Positions 1 to 8,296 of a DNA stretch of 64,000 nt are shown one piece after another. Made by a program: the position numbers and the translations under genes. Source of the DNA: Pseudomonadota bacterium (GTDB lineage Bacteria; Pseudomonadota; Alphaproteobacteria; Sphingomonadales; Sphingomonadaceae); the NCBI GenBank assembly GCA_021849075.1, contig JAJZTH010000007.1, positions 58,720 to 122,719 on the forward strand. The letters are read 5' to 3'. The notes under the pieces are model-generated. The model did no database searches. It saw only the letters and a program-made list of their open reading frames with translations, and was not told where the DNA came from. Within the stretch, counting starts at the first letter, position 1. Each line of letters opens with the position of its first letter.

Positions 1-63
1 TTCGTAACGCGCGGTTGCGCGTTTCCCATGGCCGCAGAATCGGCCCCACCCCTATCGGAATGA
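1..63 (+). CDS. possible 3' end of an upstream gene (partial)
   Basis: Frame 1 is open from the window edge to a TGA at 61-63, giving 20 residues ending in PPLSE. The stop lies 4 bases before the ferredoxin ATG, which would suit an operon partner of the ferredoxin. The piece is too short to assign a family, and a chance open frame is quite possible. Confidence 0.3.
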   Translation, partial: FVTRGCAFPMAAESAPPLSE

Positions 64-67
64 CGAC

Positions 68-385
68 ATGGCGAAATTGAATTTGGTGAAGCGCGACGGG
101 ACCAGCCTGGAGATTGAAGGCGAACCCGGCATATCTGTCATGGAGATGATCCGCGACCATGGGGTGGACGAATTGATGGCCTTGTGCGGCGGATGCTGTT
201 CCTGCGCGACCTGTCATGTCTTCCTGTCCGACGCCGATATGGGCCGCACGGGGGAGGTCAGCGCCGATGAAGACGATCTGCTGGACAGTTCCGATCATCG
301 CCAGGCCGGGTCGCGCCTGTCCTGCCAGATCATCTGGTCGGAGGATCTGGACGGACTGACGGTGACGATCGCGCCGGAGGACTGA
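68..385 (+). CDS. 2Fe-2S ferredoxin, adrenodoxin/putidaredoxin type
   Basis: A 105-residue soluble electron carrier. The cluster ligands fit the vertebrate/bacterial P450-type ferredoxin spacing: Cys40, Cys46, Cys49 and Cys86 (C-x5-C-x2-C, then a distant C). The local sequence is unusually Cys-rich ([10 protein letters not shown]), with two extra cysteines at 43 and 44. Full family length with an acidic C-terminus, as usual for this class. It is convergent with the GMC/P450 genes at 401-3332 and may donate electrons to a P450 here, although no ferredoxin reductase gene is visible. The family call is firm; the partner is inferred. Confidence 0.93.
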   Translation: MAKLNLVKRDGTSLEIEGEPGISVMEMIRDHGVDELMALCGGCCSCATCHVFLSDADMGRTGEVSADEDDLLDSSDHRQAGSRLSCQIIWSEDLDGLTVTIAPED

Positions 386-400
386 TCCGGCGCGCGTCCT

Positions 401-2035
401 TCAGGCTGCGTTGCGCAGCGCCTCATCCTCCAGGATCAGGTCGGCTGCGCGCCAGCCGGTGGCCATGGCCGGGCCGTTGGTGTTGCCCGAAATCAGGCCC
501 GGCATGATCGAACAGTCCACGACGCGCAGGCCATGGACACCGCGCACCCGCGCGCGTTCGTCCACCACCGATCGTTCATCCCGCCCCATGCGGCAACTGC
601 GCACGGCATGGGTGCCGCACAGGGCGATGCGGCGGATCGCCGCCAATATGTCTGCATCGCTCTGGTGGGCAATGCCCGGCGACATTTCTTCGCCGACATA
701 GGGTGCCAGCGCGGGTTGGGCGACATAGGCGCGGATATAGCGCACCATCTCGATCGCGGCGCGCTGGTCGGTTTCGCTCGACAGCCAGTTGGGGTTGATG
801 ATCAGCGGCGCATCGGGATCGGCACTGCTCAGATCGAGCGACCCTTCGCTGTCCAGGCCGATCAGCTGCGCCGTGATGCTCATGCCCGGCACGGCTTCGA
901 CCGACTGCATCGGCGCGACCGTGTCCTTTTCCTTCTCCTCGGGAATATCCAGCGTCCAGCCGCTGACATAAAGCTGCGCATTGGGGCGGTCCCGATCCGG
1001 GCTGGTGCGGATGAACGCGCCCACCTCCATCGCGCCATTGGCCAGCGGGCCGGATTTCAGCATCAGATATTCGGCGACGCTGGCGGCCAGCCCCACGCCC
1101 CGCAGGCGGTGATTGATGCCGCGTTCGCCGCCCTTCAGCCGATAGGTGGCGATCATGCCCAGATGTTCGAGCACGCGCCGGCCGACGTCCGGGCTGTCGT
1201 GGATGACGGGAATGCCCAGCGCGCGCAGCCTGTCGGCTGGGCCGATGCCCGACAATTGCAGCAGCTTGGGGCTGCCGATCGTGCCGGTGCTCAGGATAAT
1301 CTCGCCATGGCAGGCATAATGGGTCTGCCGCCCGTCCACGCGGCAGTCCACACCCGCCGCGCGCCGCCCGTCGAAGCGGATGCGGTCGGCATAGACATTG
1401 GTCACGACATGCAGGTTCGGCCGATGCCGCACCGGATCGAGGAAGGCGACGGCGGAGCTTTGCCGGCGGCCTTTCCGGATATTATAGCAATAATAGCCAA
1501 TCCCCTCCTGATCTTCCCGATTGAGATCCTCATAATGGCGCGGCAGCCCCATTTGCACGCCCGCCTCGATCGCGCGTTCGGCCAGCGGATAGCGGAATTT
1601 GTTGGTGGTGATATGCACCGGGCCGCCCACGCCGCGCACGCCATCGTCGCCCAGTTCATGATCCTCGATCGCGCGATAGGCTTGCTTCATCTGCGCCCAG
1701 GACCAGTCGGGGCCGGCTTCCCCTTCCCATATGTCGAAATCCTGCGGCTGGCCGCGGACATAGATCATGCCATTGATGGCGGATGATCCGCCCAGCCCCC
1801 GGCCGCGCTGCCACACTTCGGATGGCGCATCGGCCGATCCCACCGGATAGGTCCAGGCATGATTGGGGTCCGTCACCAGCTTGCCTATCCCCTTGGGCAT
1901 CGACACCATGAAGCTGTTGTTCGTGCCGCCCGCCTCCAGCAGCAGCACGCGATTGCGGGGATTTTGCGACAGGCGATTGGCCAGCACGCAGCCGGCCGAC
2001 CCCGCGCCGACGATGATATAATCATAGCTGGCCAT
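401..2035 (-). CDS. GMC-family FAD-dependent oxidoreductase (choline/alcohol dehydrogenase-like)
   Basis: A 544-residue flavoenzyme of the glucose-methanol-choline family, which oxidises primary or secondary alcohols. The N-terminus has the dinucleotide motif VGAGSAG (about residues 9-15). The GMC signature [13 protein letters not shown] is near residue 80, and a second signature, [16 protein letters not shown], is near residue 250. The C-terminal part holds the conserved [12 protein letters not shown] and NTNGPAMA segments. No signal peptide is seen. It starts 22 bases after the P450 stop (2058) with an AGGAGAGA ribosome site, so the two are probably co-transcribed. A role in oxidising an alcohol made by the P450 is inferred; the substrate is unknown. 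Confidence 0.92.
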   Translation of the reverse strand: MASYDYIIVGAGSAGCVLANRLSQNPRNRVLLLEAGGTNNSFMVSMPKGIGKLVTDPNHAWTYPVGSADAPSEVWQRGRGLGGSSAINGMIYVRGQPQDFDIWEGEAGPDWSWAQMKQAYRAIEDHELGDDGVRGVGGPVHITTNKFRYPLAERAIEAGVQMGLPRHYEDLNREDQEGIGYYCYNIRKGRRQSSAVAFLDPVRHRPNLHVVTNVYADRIRFDGRRAAGVDCRVDGRQTHYACHGEIILSTGTIGSPKLLQLSGIGPADRLRALGIPVIHDSPDVGRRVLEHLGMIATYRLKGGERGINHRLRGVGLAASVAEYLMLKSGPLANGAMEVGAFIRTSPDRDRPNAQLYVSGWTLDIPEEKEKDTVAPMQSVEAVPGMSITAQLIGLDSEGSLDLSSADPDAPLIINPNWLSSETDQRAAIEMVRYIRAYVAQPALAPYVGEEMSPGIAHQSDADILAAIRRIALCGTHAVRSCRMGRDERSVVDERARVRGVHGLRVVDCSIMPGLISGNTNGPAMATGWRAADLILEDEALRNAA

Positions 2036-2057
2036 ATCTCTCTCCTGTTGGCGTTCG

Positions 2058-3332
2058 TCAGGCGGCGCGCGACTGGCTCGTCTTGCGGATAACGCGGATC
2101 GGCAGATCGCTCAGCGCGTGAAAGGCGAAGACCGGATCATAGCGGATCGCCTCCGGCGGCACGGCCAGTTCGACCGCGTCGAAATCGTCCAGCCAGCGGC
2201 CGATCGCCGATTGCAGTTCCGCCCGCGCCAGAAAACTGCCGACGCAATGATGCACGCCCATGCCAAAGCTGATGTGCGACCGTTTGTTCTTCCGGTCGAG
2301 GTCGATCATCTGCGGGTCGGGGAAGCTGTCCTCATCCTGCCCGCCCGACGCCCACATGGCGAAGATGGTGGACCCGCGCGGCAGCGCGACGCCGCCAATT
2401 TCCGTGTCCTGAAGGACGGTGCGCGGCGTCGTGATGGCAGGGGCGTGGACGCGCAACACTTCCTCGATGAAGTCGGGGATTTTGGCGCGTTCCGATTGCA
2501 GTCGCGCCCACAGGTCCGGCCGGGTCGCCAGCACGAACATGGCGGATGACAGCGCGTTGCGGGTGGTTTCATTGCCGGCGATCACCAGCACATGGCACAT
2601 CGACAATTGCTCTTCGATGCTCATCGGCCGGCCGTCGATGCTGGCGGTCGCGATCGCGCTGACCAGATTGTCCTGCGGATCGCGGCGATAGCGATCGAGG
2701 ATATCGACGAAATAGCGATAGCCTTTCACGATCGTCCGCGTCGCCTCGATCGCGCGGGGCAGCGGGTGGACCGGATCGACCAGATGGGTGAACTCGTCCG
2801 AGTAAAATTTGAGAAAGGCGGCGTCGGCATAGGGCATGCCCAGGATCAGGCAGATCGCCTCCAGCGGCAGGGGAACGGCAAAGGCGTCAACGAAATTGAC
2901 GGTTTCGCGATCCGGGATCGCCGCCATCAGCCGATCGACGATGCGATCGATTTCCGGCTGTAATGCGATGATCTTGCGCCGGTTAAGCGCCTGTTCGGCG
3001 ATCTGGCGATAGGCCAGCGACACGGGCGGATCGGTGGCTTGCAGCGTCTGGACGACCTTATATCCCGCCTCGGCGAACACTTCGGCAATGGCGGGTTCGA
3101 ACTCGCCCCAGCGCCAGACGGTGGGAATGGGCGTGTTGGAAAATATGTCGGTGCTGCGCGCGATCGCCTCTATGTCGCGCTTGCGGGTCGCCAGGAATAC
3201 CGGTGAGGGGGACGGGATCGGCAGTTGATACACTGGCGCTTCCTGCCGCAGCATCCCCCAGCCGGGTCCGGGCGCGGACAGATGATCGGGGCTGAACGGG
3301 TTGAAGCTGGCCAGATCGATACCCTGGGTCAT
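2058..3332 (-). CDS. cytochrome P450
   Basis: A 424-residue soluble bacterial P450. The I-helix oxygen-activation motif is AGNETTRN, the K-helix ExxR is in EEVLR, and the haem-ligand loop is [10 protein letters not shown] with Cys363 as thiolate ligand. Length is typical of bacterial class I P450s, which need a ferredoxin and a reductase. It is the first gene of a P450-GMC unit. The 267-base gap upstream, shared with the PRC-barrel-like gene, holds two copies of the palindrome seen at other degradative loci. Substrate unknown. Confidence 0.95.
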   Translation of the reverse strand: MTQGIDLASFNPFSPDHLSAPGPGWGMLRQEAPVYQLPIPSPSPVFLATRKRDIEAIARSTDIFSNTPIPTVWRWGEFEPAIAEVFAEAGYKVVQTLQATDPPVSLAYRQIAEQALNRRKIIALQPEIDRIVDRLMAAIPDRETVNFVDAFAVPLPLEAICLILGMPYADAAFLKFYSDEFTHLVDPVHPLPRAIEATRTIVKGYRYFVDILDRYRRDPQDNLVSAIATASIDGRPMSIEEQLSMCHVLVIAGNETTRNALSSAMFVLATRPDLWARLQSERAKIPDFIEEVLRVHAPAITTPRTVLQDTEIGGVALPRGSTIFAMWASGGQDEDSFPDPQMIDLDRKNKRSHISFGMGVHHCVGSFLARAELQSAIGRWLDDFDAVELAVPPEAIRYDPVFAFHALSDLPIRVIRKTSQSRAA

Positions 3333-3517
3333 GCCGGTTCCTCCGCATGGGGTGACGGAAATGGGTCGATCCCTTTTGGAACGGCGCCTCTCCGAAACCG
3401 AAATTGGGCCTTATCCGACAGGTCTGATGGCCGGTGGTCCCCTTATAGCCATCAGCTTATGCACAAGAATGATATTCTGCAATACCATATGCATGCTTAT
3501 TCAAACTGAACTGCTAA

Positions 3518-3558
3518 ATAGTATGCTACAATATTATATATTGCGCTAGCAAACTATA
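3518..3558. promoter_or_regulatory. two adjacent copies of the shared palindromic operator
   Basis: Copy 1 has the half site ATAGTATGCTA at 3518-3528 followed by a degenerate second half. Copy 2 (3541-3558) contains GCTAGCA then ACTATA and matches the other half well. Both resemble the palindrome with half site TATAGTATGCT found at 7438, 31910, 35622 and 59063. They sit in an AT-rich stretch between the divergent P450 (start 3332) and the exported protein (start 3600), so a regulator here could control both. The binding protein is unknown. Confidence 0.55.
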
Positions 3559-3599
3559 TGACGCATGGGCGAGGAGAACCGCATCATGAGGATTATGCC

Positions 3600-3878
3600 A
3601 TGCTCCTTCGCTCTGCTCTCACCCTTACGCTCGCCCTTGCCAGCCTGTCGTCGGCCCATGCCGCTGCGCCGGCTATCGATCGCAACGCCCGCATCTATTC
3701 GGCGGACGGCGCCGTGCTGGGCAAGGTCGACCGCCTGATGATGAAGGGCGATGAACTGACGGGCGTCCAGTTGATCTTCGGCAGCAAGATGATCGTTATC
3801 CCGGCCGATACGCTGACGGTTGAAGATACGGGGGTGAAAACCAGCCTGACGAAAAAGGAAGTGCGCGCCCTGCGGTAA
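3600..3878 (+). CDS. small exported PRC-barrel-like protein
   Basis: Starting at the ATG at 3600 gives 92 residues with a clear signal peptide (LLRSALTLTLALASLSSAHA, cleavage after AHA). An in-frame ATG at 3558 would put extra polar residues before the signal, so it is less likely. The mature part (VLGKVDRLMMKGDELTGVQL) resembles the PRC-barrel fold, a small beta domain often found in exported or ribosome-associated proteins. Function is not known. It is followed by a strong terminator, so it is a single-gene transcript. It is divergent from the P450, with the shared operators between them. Confidence 0.75.
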   Translation: MLLRSALTLTLALASLSSAHAAAPAIDRNARIYSADGAVLGKVDRLMMKGDELTGVQLIFGSKMIVIPADTLTVEDTGVKTSLTKKEVRALR

Positions 3879-3932
3879 GGGGGCGTCCGCGCCGCTCAGC
3901 CTTGCCGATCCGATATCAGGATATGTGCACAA

Positions 3933-3959
3933 GGGGCCGGTCTGCACCGGCCCCTTTTT
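3933..3959 (+). terminator. rho-independent terminator
   Basis: GGGGCCGGT, a four-base loop CTGC and ACCGGCCCC form a 9-bp GC-rich stem, followed directly by TTTTT. It ends the PRC-barrel-like transcript and lies between it and the convergent phosphotransferase gene. Confidence 0.9.
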
Positions 3960-3965
3960 AAATGT

Positions 3966-5120
3966 TCAGGCGAGGCTGTCGAGCGCGTCGAGATCGTCCA
4001 TGGCGGTCGCGATGCGGCGGATGAATTCCAGCGTGATGTCGCGCGGCTGCATGTCGGGCACATCGCCCAGAGGCGTCAGCGTCATCGTCCACCAGGCCAG
4101 AGTCGTCAGCAATTGCTGACGATAATTGCGCCATGCATCGTCAAACGGCACCGCCTCGCCACCGGCGGCGGCGAACGCCTCCAGATAATAGGTTAGCAGC
4201 TCTTTTTCCCACAGGCGGCGTTGTTCCACGGTCAGGGCGGTGGAAATGGTATAGGCGACATCGCGCGACCAATGCCCCTTCGACGTCACCTGCCAGTCGG
4301 ACAGGCCCATCCGATCGTCGCCGGTGATGTACCAGTTTTTCAGATGCACATCGCCATGGGTGATGGTCAGCGGTAATTCGCCATGCCGCGCCGACGCGCG
4401 CAGCGTGGCGGACCAGACTTCGTCCTGCCGCGCCATCAGCCGGGCGGGGGCGACGTCCCCCGCTTCGCGCAGGCCAGCTTCGCACATGCCCTTGAAATCA
4501 TGGTCGCGGTCGAGTGCCAGAAAGCGATCATCATAGCGGAACATATGCGCCAGCTCCCGGTCGAGCTGAGGCGAGCGATAGAAATGCGCGTGCAGCGCGG
4601 CCAGGACGCGCATCTGGTCCTGCACCCGCTCCAGCGTCATTTGCGTATGATGGTTGCAGAAACTGACCGATCCGCCCAGATCCTTCAGCATCACGATCGA
4701 TGCATAAGAGTCTGGATCATAGACGGCGAGATAGGCTTCCGGCGCCTCGATCGTAAGTTGCGGCCTGATCTGGTTGTAAAAGGTCGTTTCGCTGAGCAAG
4801 GCAGACGTCGACAGCAGCAACCGGTTGCGCAGGTCGACCGTGGCCTTGCAGAAGACCGACGGGGGCAGGCCAGCCGCTTGTCCCGCGTCATTATAGTCCA
4901 GATAGATACGCCGCCGGTTGGAGGTGCCGGAATCGGGCGCATCCAGCCGCACCGCGACCACCCGCGCGCCGGGATGATCGGCGCATAATATGTGGGTCAT
5001 CCATTCGGGCCTAATCGCCTCATAACGCCAGGGTATGTCGCCCGGCGCCACTGCGGGCCTGTCCTCACGCTGGTCGCGCGCGAAGGCGGCCTTGATCCGG
5101 TCGGTCTTCTCGCCGTTCAT
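3966..5120 (-). CDS. APH/ChoK-like phosphotransferase (ecdysteroid-kinase-like)
   Basis: The start is taken at the ATG at 5120 (MNGEKTDRIKAAF), giving 384 residues; a longer open frame runs back into the TonB gene but looks non-coding. The catalytic loop ITHGDVHLKNWYI and the later metal motif LSDWQ are those of aminoglycoside-phosphotransferase-like kinases. It begins 28 bases after the TonB receptor stop and probably shares its transcript. Members of this fold in acyl-CoA pathways phosphorylate hydroxy groups, while others act on antibiotics. The degradative context favours the first, but the substrate cannot be read. A second such protein is at 60370. Confidence 0.8.
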   Translation of the reverse strand: MNGEKTDRIKAAFARDQREDRPAVAPGDIPWRYEAIRPEWMTHILCADHPGARVVAVRLDAPDSGTSNRRRIYLDYNDAGQAAGLPPSVFCKATVDLRNRLLLSTSALLSETTFYNQIRPQLTIEAPEAYLAVYDPDSYASIVMLKDLGGSVSFCNHHTQMTLERVQDQMRVLAALHAHFYRSPQLDRELAHMFRYDDRFLALDRDHDFKGMCEAGLREAGDVAPARLMARQDEVWSATLRASARHGELPLTITHGDVHLKNWYITGDDRMGLSDWQVTSKGHWSRDVAYTISTALTVEQRRLWEKELLTYYLEAFAAAGGEAVPFDDAWRNYRQQLLTTLAWWTMTLTPLGDVPDMQPRDITLEFIRRIATAMDDLDALDSLA

Positions 5121-5148
5121 GCCGGCAATCCTGCTTGTCTTTGCTGCA

Positions 5149-7368
5149 TCAGAAGCGCGTCTCCAACGTGGCATAGAAGCGGCGGCCCGGCTGATAGGAG
5201 CGCGCCTGATTTTCGATGCCGAGCATATAATAGGTCTGGTCGAGCAGATTGGTGCCGCCCACCGTGATCGACCAGCGATCATCGGGCGCGCGATAGCCCG
5301 CCCGCGCAGTCAGCAATTCATAGGCGTCGGATTGCTGGTCGATCGTGTTGGCGACGTTGCGGAACGCCTTGCCGGTCAGGGCCAGATCGCCGCCCAGGAA
5401 GAAAGTCCCCGCCATCGATCCGATCACGCTTTCATACAGGCCGCCGACCACGACATTATGCCCCGGCGCATGCTTAAGATCGCGGGCATAGGGTTGCCCG
5501 GCCGGAGGCGACGTATATTTGGTCTGCATTAACCCGGCATTGGCGAAGAGGGACAGGCCCCGCACCGGACGGTAACTGGTTTCCAGTTCCAGCCCCTCAA
5601 TCTTGGCGTCCGAGGTCACGACCTGAGTGATGCCGTTGATCGTCAATGTCGCCTGAAGATTATTATATTTGGCCGAAAAGGCCGTGGCCGAGACATTGAG
5701 CCGGTTGTTCAGCAGCTTCGCCTTGAACCCGCCCTCGATCGACTTTTCGCTCTCCATCTTCGACTGGAGCATCATGCCCGCCAGATTGCCGGGGTTGGAC
5801 GTGATGAAGCCGGGCGTGCGATAGCCTTCCGTATAGGAGGCGAACAGCAGCACCGGGCCGCTATCATAGCTGACGCCGATCTTGGGCGTGAACTTGTTCG
5901 ACTTGATCTTCGTGGCGTAGCTGAAGCTGGGATCGGCATTGGTGATCGCGCTGTAAAGCGCGCGGTCGACCGAACGGCGATCGAGCGAATAACGGCCGCC
6001 CAGCGTGATTTCGAGCGCGTCGACCGGGCGGATGTAAAATTCGCCGAACGCGGCATAGCTGTTGGAAATCTGACTATCGTCATTCAGGCGCGGCACGGTG
6101 GACAGGGTGCCGATTTGCGACTGATAGAGCGAATGCACTTTCTCGCGAAAATAGAAGAGGCCGACCGTATAGTCGATCAGGCCGCCGCTGGCGGAGGACA
6201 GTTGCACCTCCTGCTGGATCTGCCGCTGTTTCAGATGCGCGCGCAGATTGACCTGCGTCACCGGCGGCGGCTTGCCCCACAGCGAGGAGGCGAAGACGTC
6301 GCGGAACCCGCGATAGCTCGACACCCATTTGACCGTGCCAAGACCGGTCTGCCAGTTCACCGTGCCGGCTATCCCGCCGCCATCGAAACGCGGGTCATTC
6401 TCCGCGAAGGGGCCGCGGAAGGCGGTGTAGGGATCGTCATAATAAAGCGGGCAGCGTTCGAACTGGCCGGCCGACACATTGCCCGGCACATAGTCGCCCG
6501 CGGCATTGGTGACGAGGCCCGGCCGCGTGCCCAGCGCCGCGCAATTGGTTGGCGTCACCGCCTGAATGCCGGAGCGATTGCGCGTATAGTCGGCGGCAAT
6601 GTCGATCGTCAGATCATCGACCGGGGCAAGGCGCAGCACTGCGCGATAATCCTGTGCGCTCACACCATTGGCGCGGTCGCCCGTATCCTTGCCGGCAGCA
6701 TCGACCAGCTTGATATAGCCATCCTGATCGCGGGTCTGCACCGCCAGGATCAAAGCCGCCTTGTCGGGCGCCAGCACGATATTGGCGTTCGCCTTGAAAT
6801 CGCGGCGATCATCCGTGCCCAAAGTCGCGGACAGCTTGGCTGAATTTTCGTGCAGGTCGGGCTTGCGCGTCACGAATTTGACTGCGCCGCCGGTCGAGTT
6901 GCGACCATAAAGCGTGCCCTGCGGCCCGCGCAGCACCTCTATCCGTTCCAGATCGAGCGCGCCGGCCAGAGAACCCACCAGCCGCCCAATGAACACATCG
7001 TCCAGATAGACGCCGACATTGGGATCGGTGCCGAAGCCGACATCGTCAATGCCCACGCCGCGCAGGAATATCTGCGCCGAGGAGGCCGATGTCGTCGCCG
7101 CCTGAATATTCACATTGGGAACGAAGCCGTCGAGCGCGCGCAGATCATTGACCGCCTTGGTATCCAGCGACTTGGCGTCGACCGTCGCGATGGCGATGGG
7201 CACATCCATCAGCGTCTCTTCGCGCCGGCGGGCGGTCACGACGATCGCGCCCTCTTCCTGCGCCTGTTCGCCGGCCTGCGGCGGCTGGCTCTGCGCGATC
7301 GCGCTGCCCGTCATCAGGGTGAAAGCCATGGCTGCCAGGGATGGACTTGCCCTGCCGAATATCCTCAT
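5149..7368 (-). CDS. TonB-dependent outer-membrane receptor
   Basis: A 739-residue outer-membrane transporter. A signal peptide ends near SAIAQ, a plug domain begins around IVVTARRREETLMDVPIA (about residues 42-60), and plug motifs VLRGPQGTLYGRNSTGG follow near residue 150. The remainder is a 22-strand-type barrel ending in aromatic Phe (TLETRF), as the BAM machinery requires. Sphingomonads use many such receptors for hydrophobic or oligomeric carbon sources. Its promoter region carries the best copy of the shared palindrome (7438-7459), linking it to the P450 and acyl-CoA blocks. The ligand is unknown; iron-siderophore uptake is the alternative. Confidence 0.95.
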   Translation of the reverse strand: MRIFGRASPSLAAMAFTLMTGSAIAQSQPPQAGEQAQEEGAIVVTARRREETLMDVPIAIATVDAKSLDTKAVNDLRALDGFVPNVNIQAATTSASSAQIFLRGVGIDDVGFGTDPNVGVYLDDVFIGRLVGSLAGALDLERIEVLRGPQGTLYGRNSTGGAVKFVTRKPDLHENSAKLSATLGTDDRRDFKANANIVLAPDKAALILAVQTRDQDGYIKLVDAAGKDTGDRANGVSAQDYRAVLRLAPVDDLTIDIAADYTRNRSGIQAVTPTNCAALGTRPGLVTNAAGDYVPGNVSAGQFERCPLYYDDPYTAFRGPFAENDPRFDGGGIAGTVNWQTGLGTVKWVSSYRGFRDVFASSLWGKPPPVTQVNLRAHLKQRQIQQEVQLSSASGGLIDYTVGLFYFREKVHSLYQSQIGTLSTVPRLNDDSQISNSYAAFGEFYIRPVDALEITLGGRYSLDRRSVDRALYSAITNADPSFSYATKIKSNKFTPKIGVSYDSGPVLLFASYTEGYRTPGFITSNPGNLAGMMLQSKMESEKSIEGGFKAKLLNNRLNVSATAFSAKYNNLQATLTINGITQVVTSDAKIEGLELETSYRPVRGLSLFANAGLMQTKYTSPPAGQPYARDLKHAPGHNVVVGGLYESVIGSMAGTFFLGGDLALTGKAFRNVANTIDQQSDAYELLTARAGYRAPDDRWSITVGGTNLLDQTYYMLGIENQARSYQPGRRFYATLETRF

Positions 7369-7437
7369 CGATGATCCCCTCTCCAGCGATTTTCTCTGCC
7401 GGTCCCGTTATTTCGCCGGCTTAATAGATTGCATATG

Positions 7438-7459
7438 TATCTTATTCTAGCATACTATA
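7438..7459. promoter_or_regulatory. best copy of the shared 22-bp palindromic operator
   Basis: The right half AGCATACTATA (7449-7459) is a perfect half site and the left half matches at 8 of 11 positions. It lies between the divergent TonB receptor (start 7368) and SDR (start 7542). Related copies occur at 3518/3541, 31910, 35622/35637 and 59063, all in promoter gaps of degradative genes. A dimeric repressor is a reasonable inference. Confidence 0.65.
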
Positions 7460-7541
7460 ACGACGACGCACGGCGGGGGAAAGCCCTTTTGGCAGACCAT
7501 CGCTGCAAATGGGCGAATATATAATAGGATGGGGTGACTGC

Positions 7542-8279
7542 ATGGCTGAAGGACGGATGGCGGGCCGCCGCATCATGGTGACGGGCGCGGCGTCCGGTAT
7601 CGGACTGGCCACGGCGCAGATGTTTGCGCGGGAAGGTGCGGCGCTGTCGCTGCTCGATCGGGATGCGCCGGCGCTGGCCCGGATCGCCGACGATCTTGGC
7701 GCGCATCATGCGTCGGTGGACCTGCCCGACGAAGTCGGGATCGACCGGGCGGTGCAGGCGGCGGCAGCGGCGATGGATGGCATTGACGGGCTGATCAATG
7801 TCGCGGGCATTGGTGGCATGGGCCGTCTGGCGGATCTGTCGCTGGCGGACTGGAACCGGACGATCGGCGTCAACCTGACCGCGCCGATGCTGCTGATGCG
7901 GGCCGTGTTGCCGCATATGCTGGCGGCGGGGCAGGGGACGATCGTCAATGTCGCATCGGGGCAGGGCCTCACGCCGTCCGCGTCGGGCATGGCGTCCTAT
8001 TGCGCGTCAAAGGGTGGGCTGGTGACCTTGTCCAAGGCATTGGCGCTGGAACTGGCGCCGGCGATCCGGGTCAATTGCGTATGCCCCGGCGTGGTCGATA
8101 CGCCCCTGCTGCCAGCCAGCATGCGTGCCGCCGCGCGGGAATCGGGATCGCCCTATGCGTTGAAGCGGGTCGGCGAGGCGGAGGAAGTGGCGTCCGCCAT
8201 CCTGTTCCTCGCCAGCGCCGAATCCGCTTTCGTCACAGGCATCGCCATGGCCGTCGATGGCGGGCGCACCTATCATTAG
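7542..8279 (+). CDS. short-chain dehydrogenase/reductase
   Basis: The ATG at 7542 is preferred over 7509 because GGATGGGG precedes it and the reading MAEGRMAGRRIMVTG brings the cofactor motif to the usual place; this gives 245 residues. Rossmann motif TGAASGIG, catalytic Ser in NVASGQG, and YCASK as the active-site YxxxK are all present. The C-terminus FVTGIAMAVDGG is typical of classical SDRs. It is divergent from the TonB receptor and shares the operator region. It probably oxidises a hydroxyl or reduces a ketone in the same degradative route; substrate unknown. Confidence 0.92.
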   Translation: MAEGRMAGRRIMVTGAASGIGLATAQMFAREGAALSLLDRDAPALARIADDLGAHHASVDLPDEVGIDRAVQAAAAAMDGIDGLINVAGIGGMGRLADLSLADWNRTIGVNLTAPMLLMRAVLPHMLAAGQGTIVNVASGQGLTPSASGMASYCASKGGLVTLSKALALELAPAIRVNCVCPGVVDTPLLPASMRAAARESGSPYALKRVGEAEEVASAILFLASAESAFVTGIAMAVDGGRTYH

Positions 8280-8296
8280 GGCGTCGGCTTTTCGAT

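Noticed and set aside
533..1786. Open frame of 417 codons on the plus strand
   Set aside because: Antisense to the well-supported GMC gene; composition is a mirror of its codons and no family motif is present.
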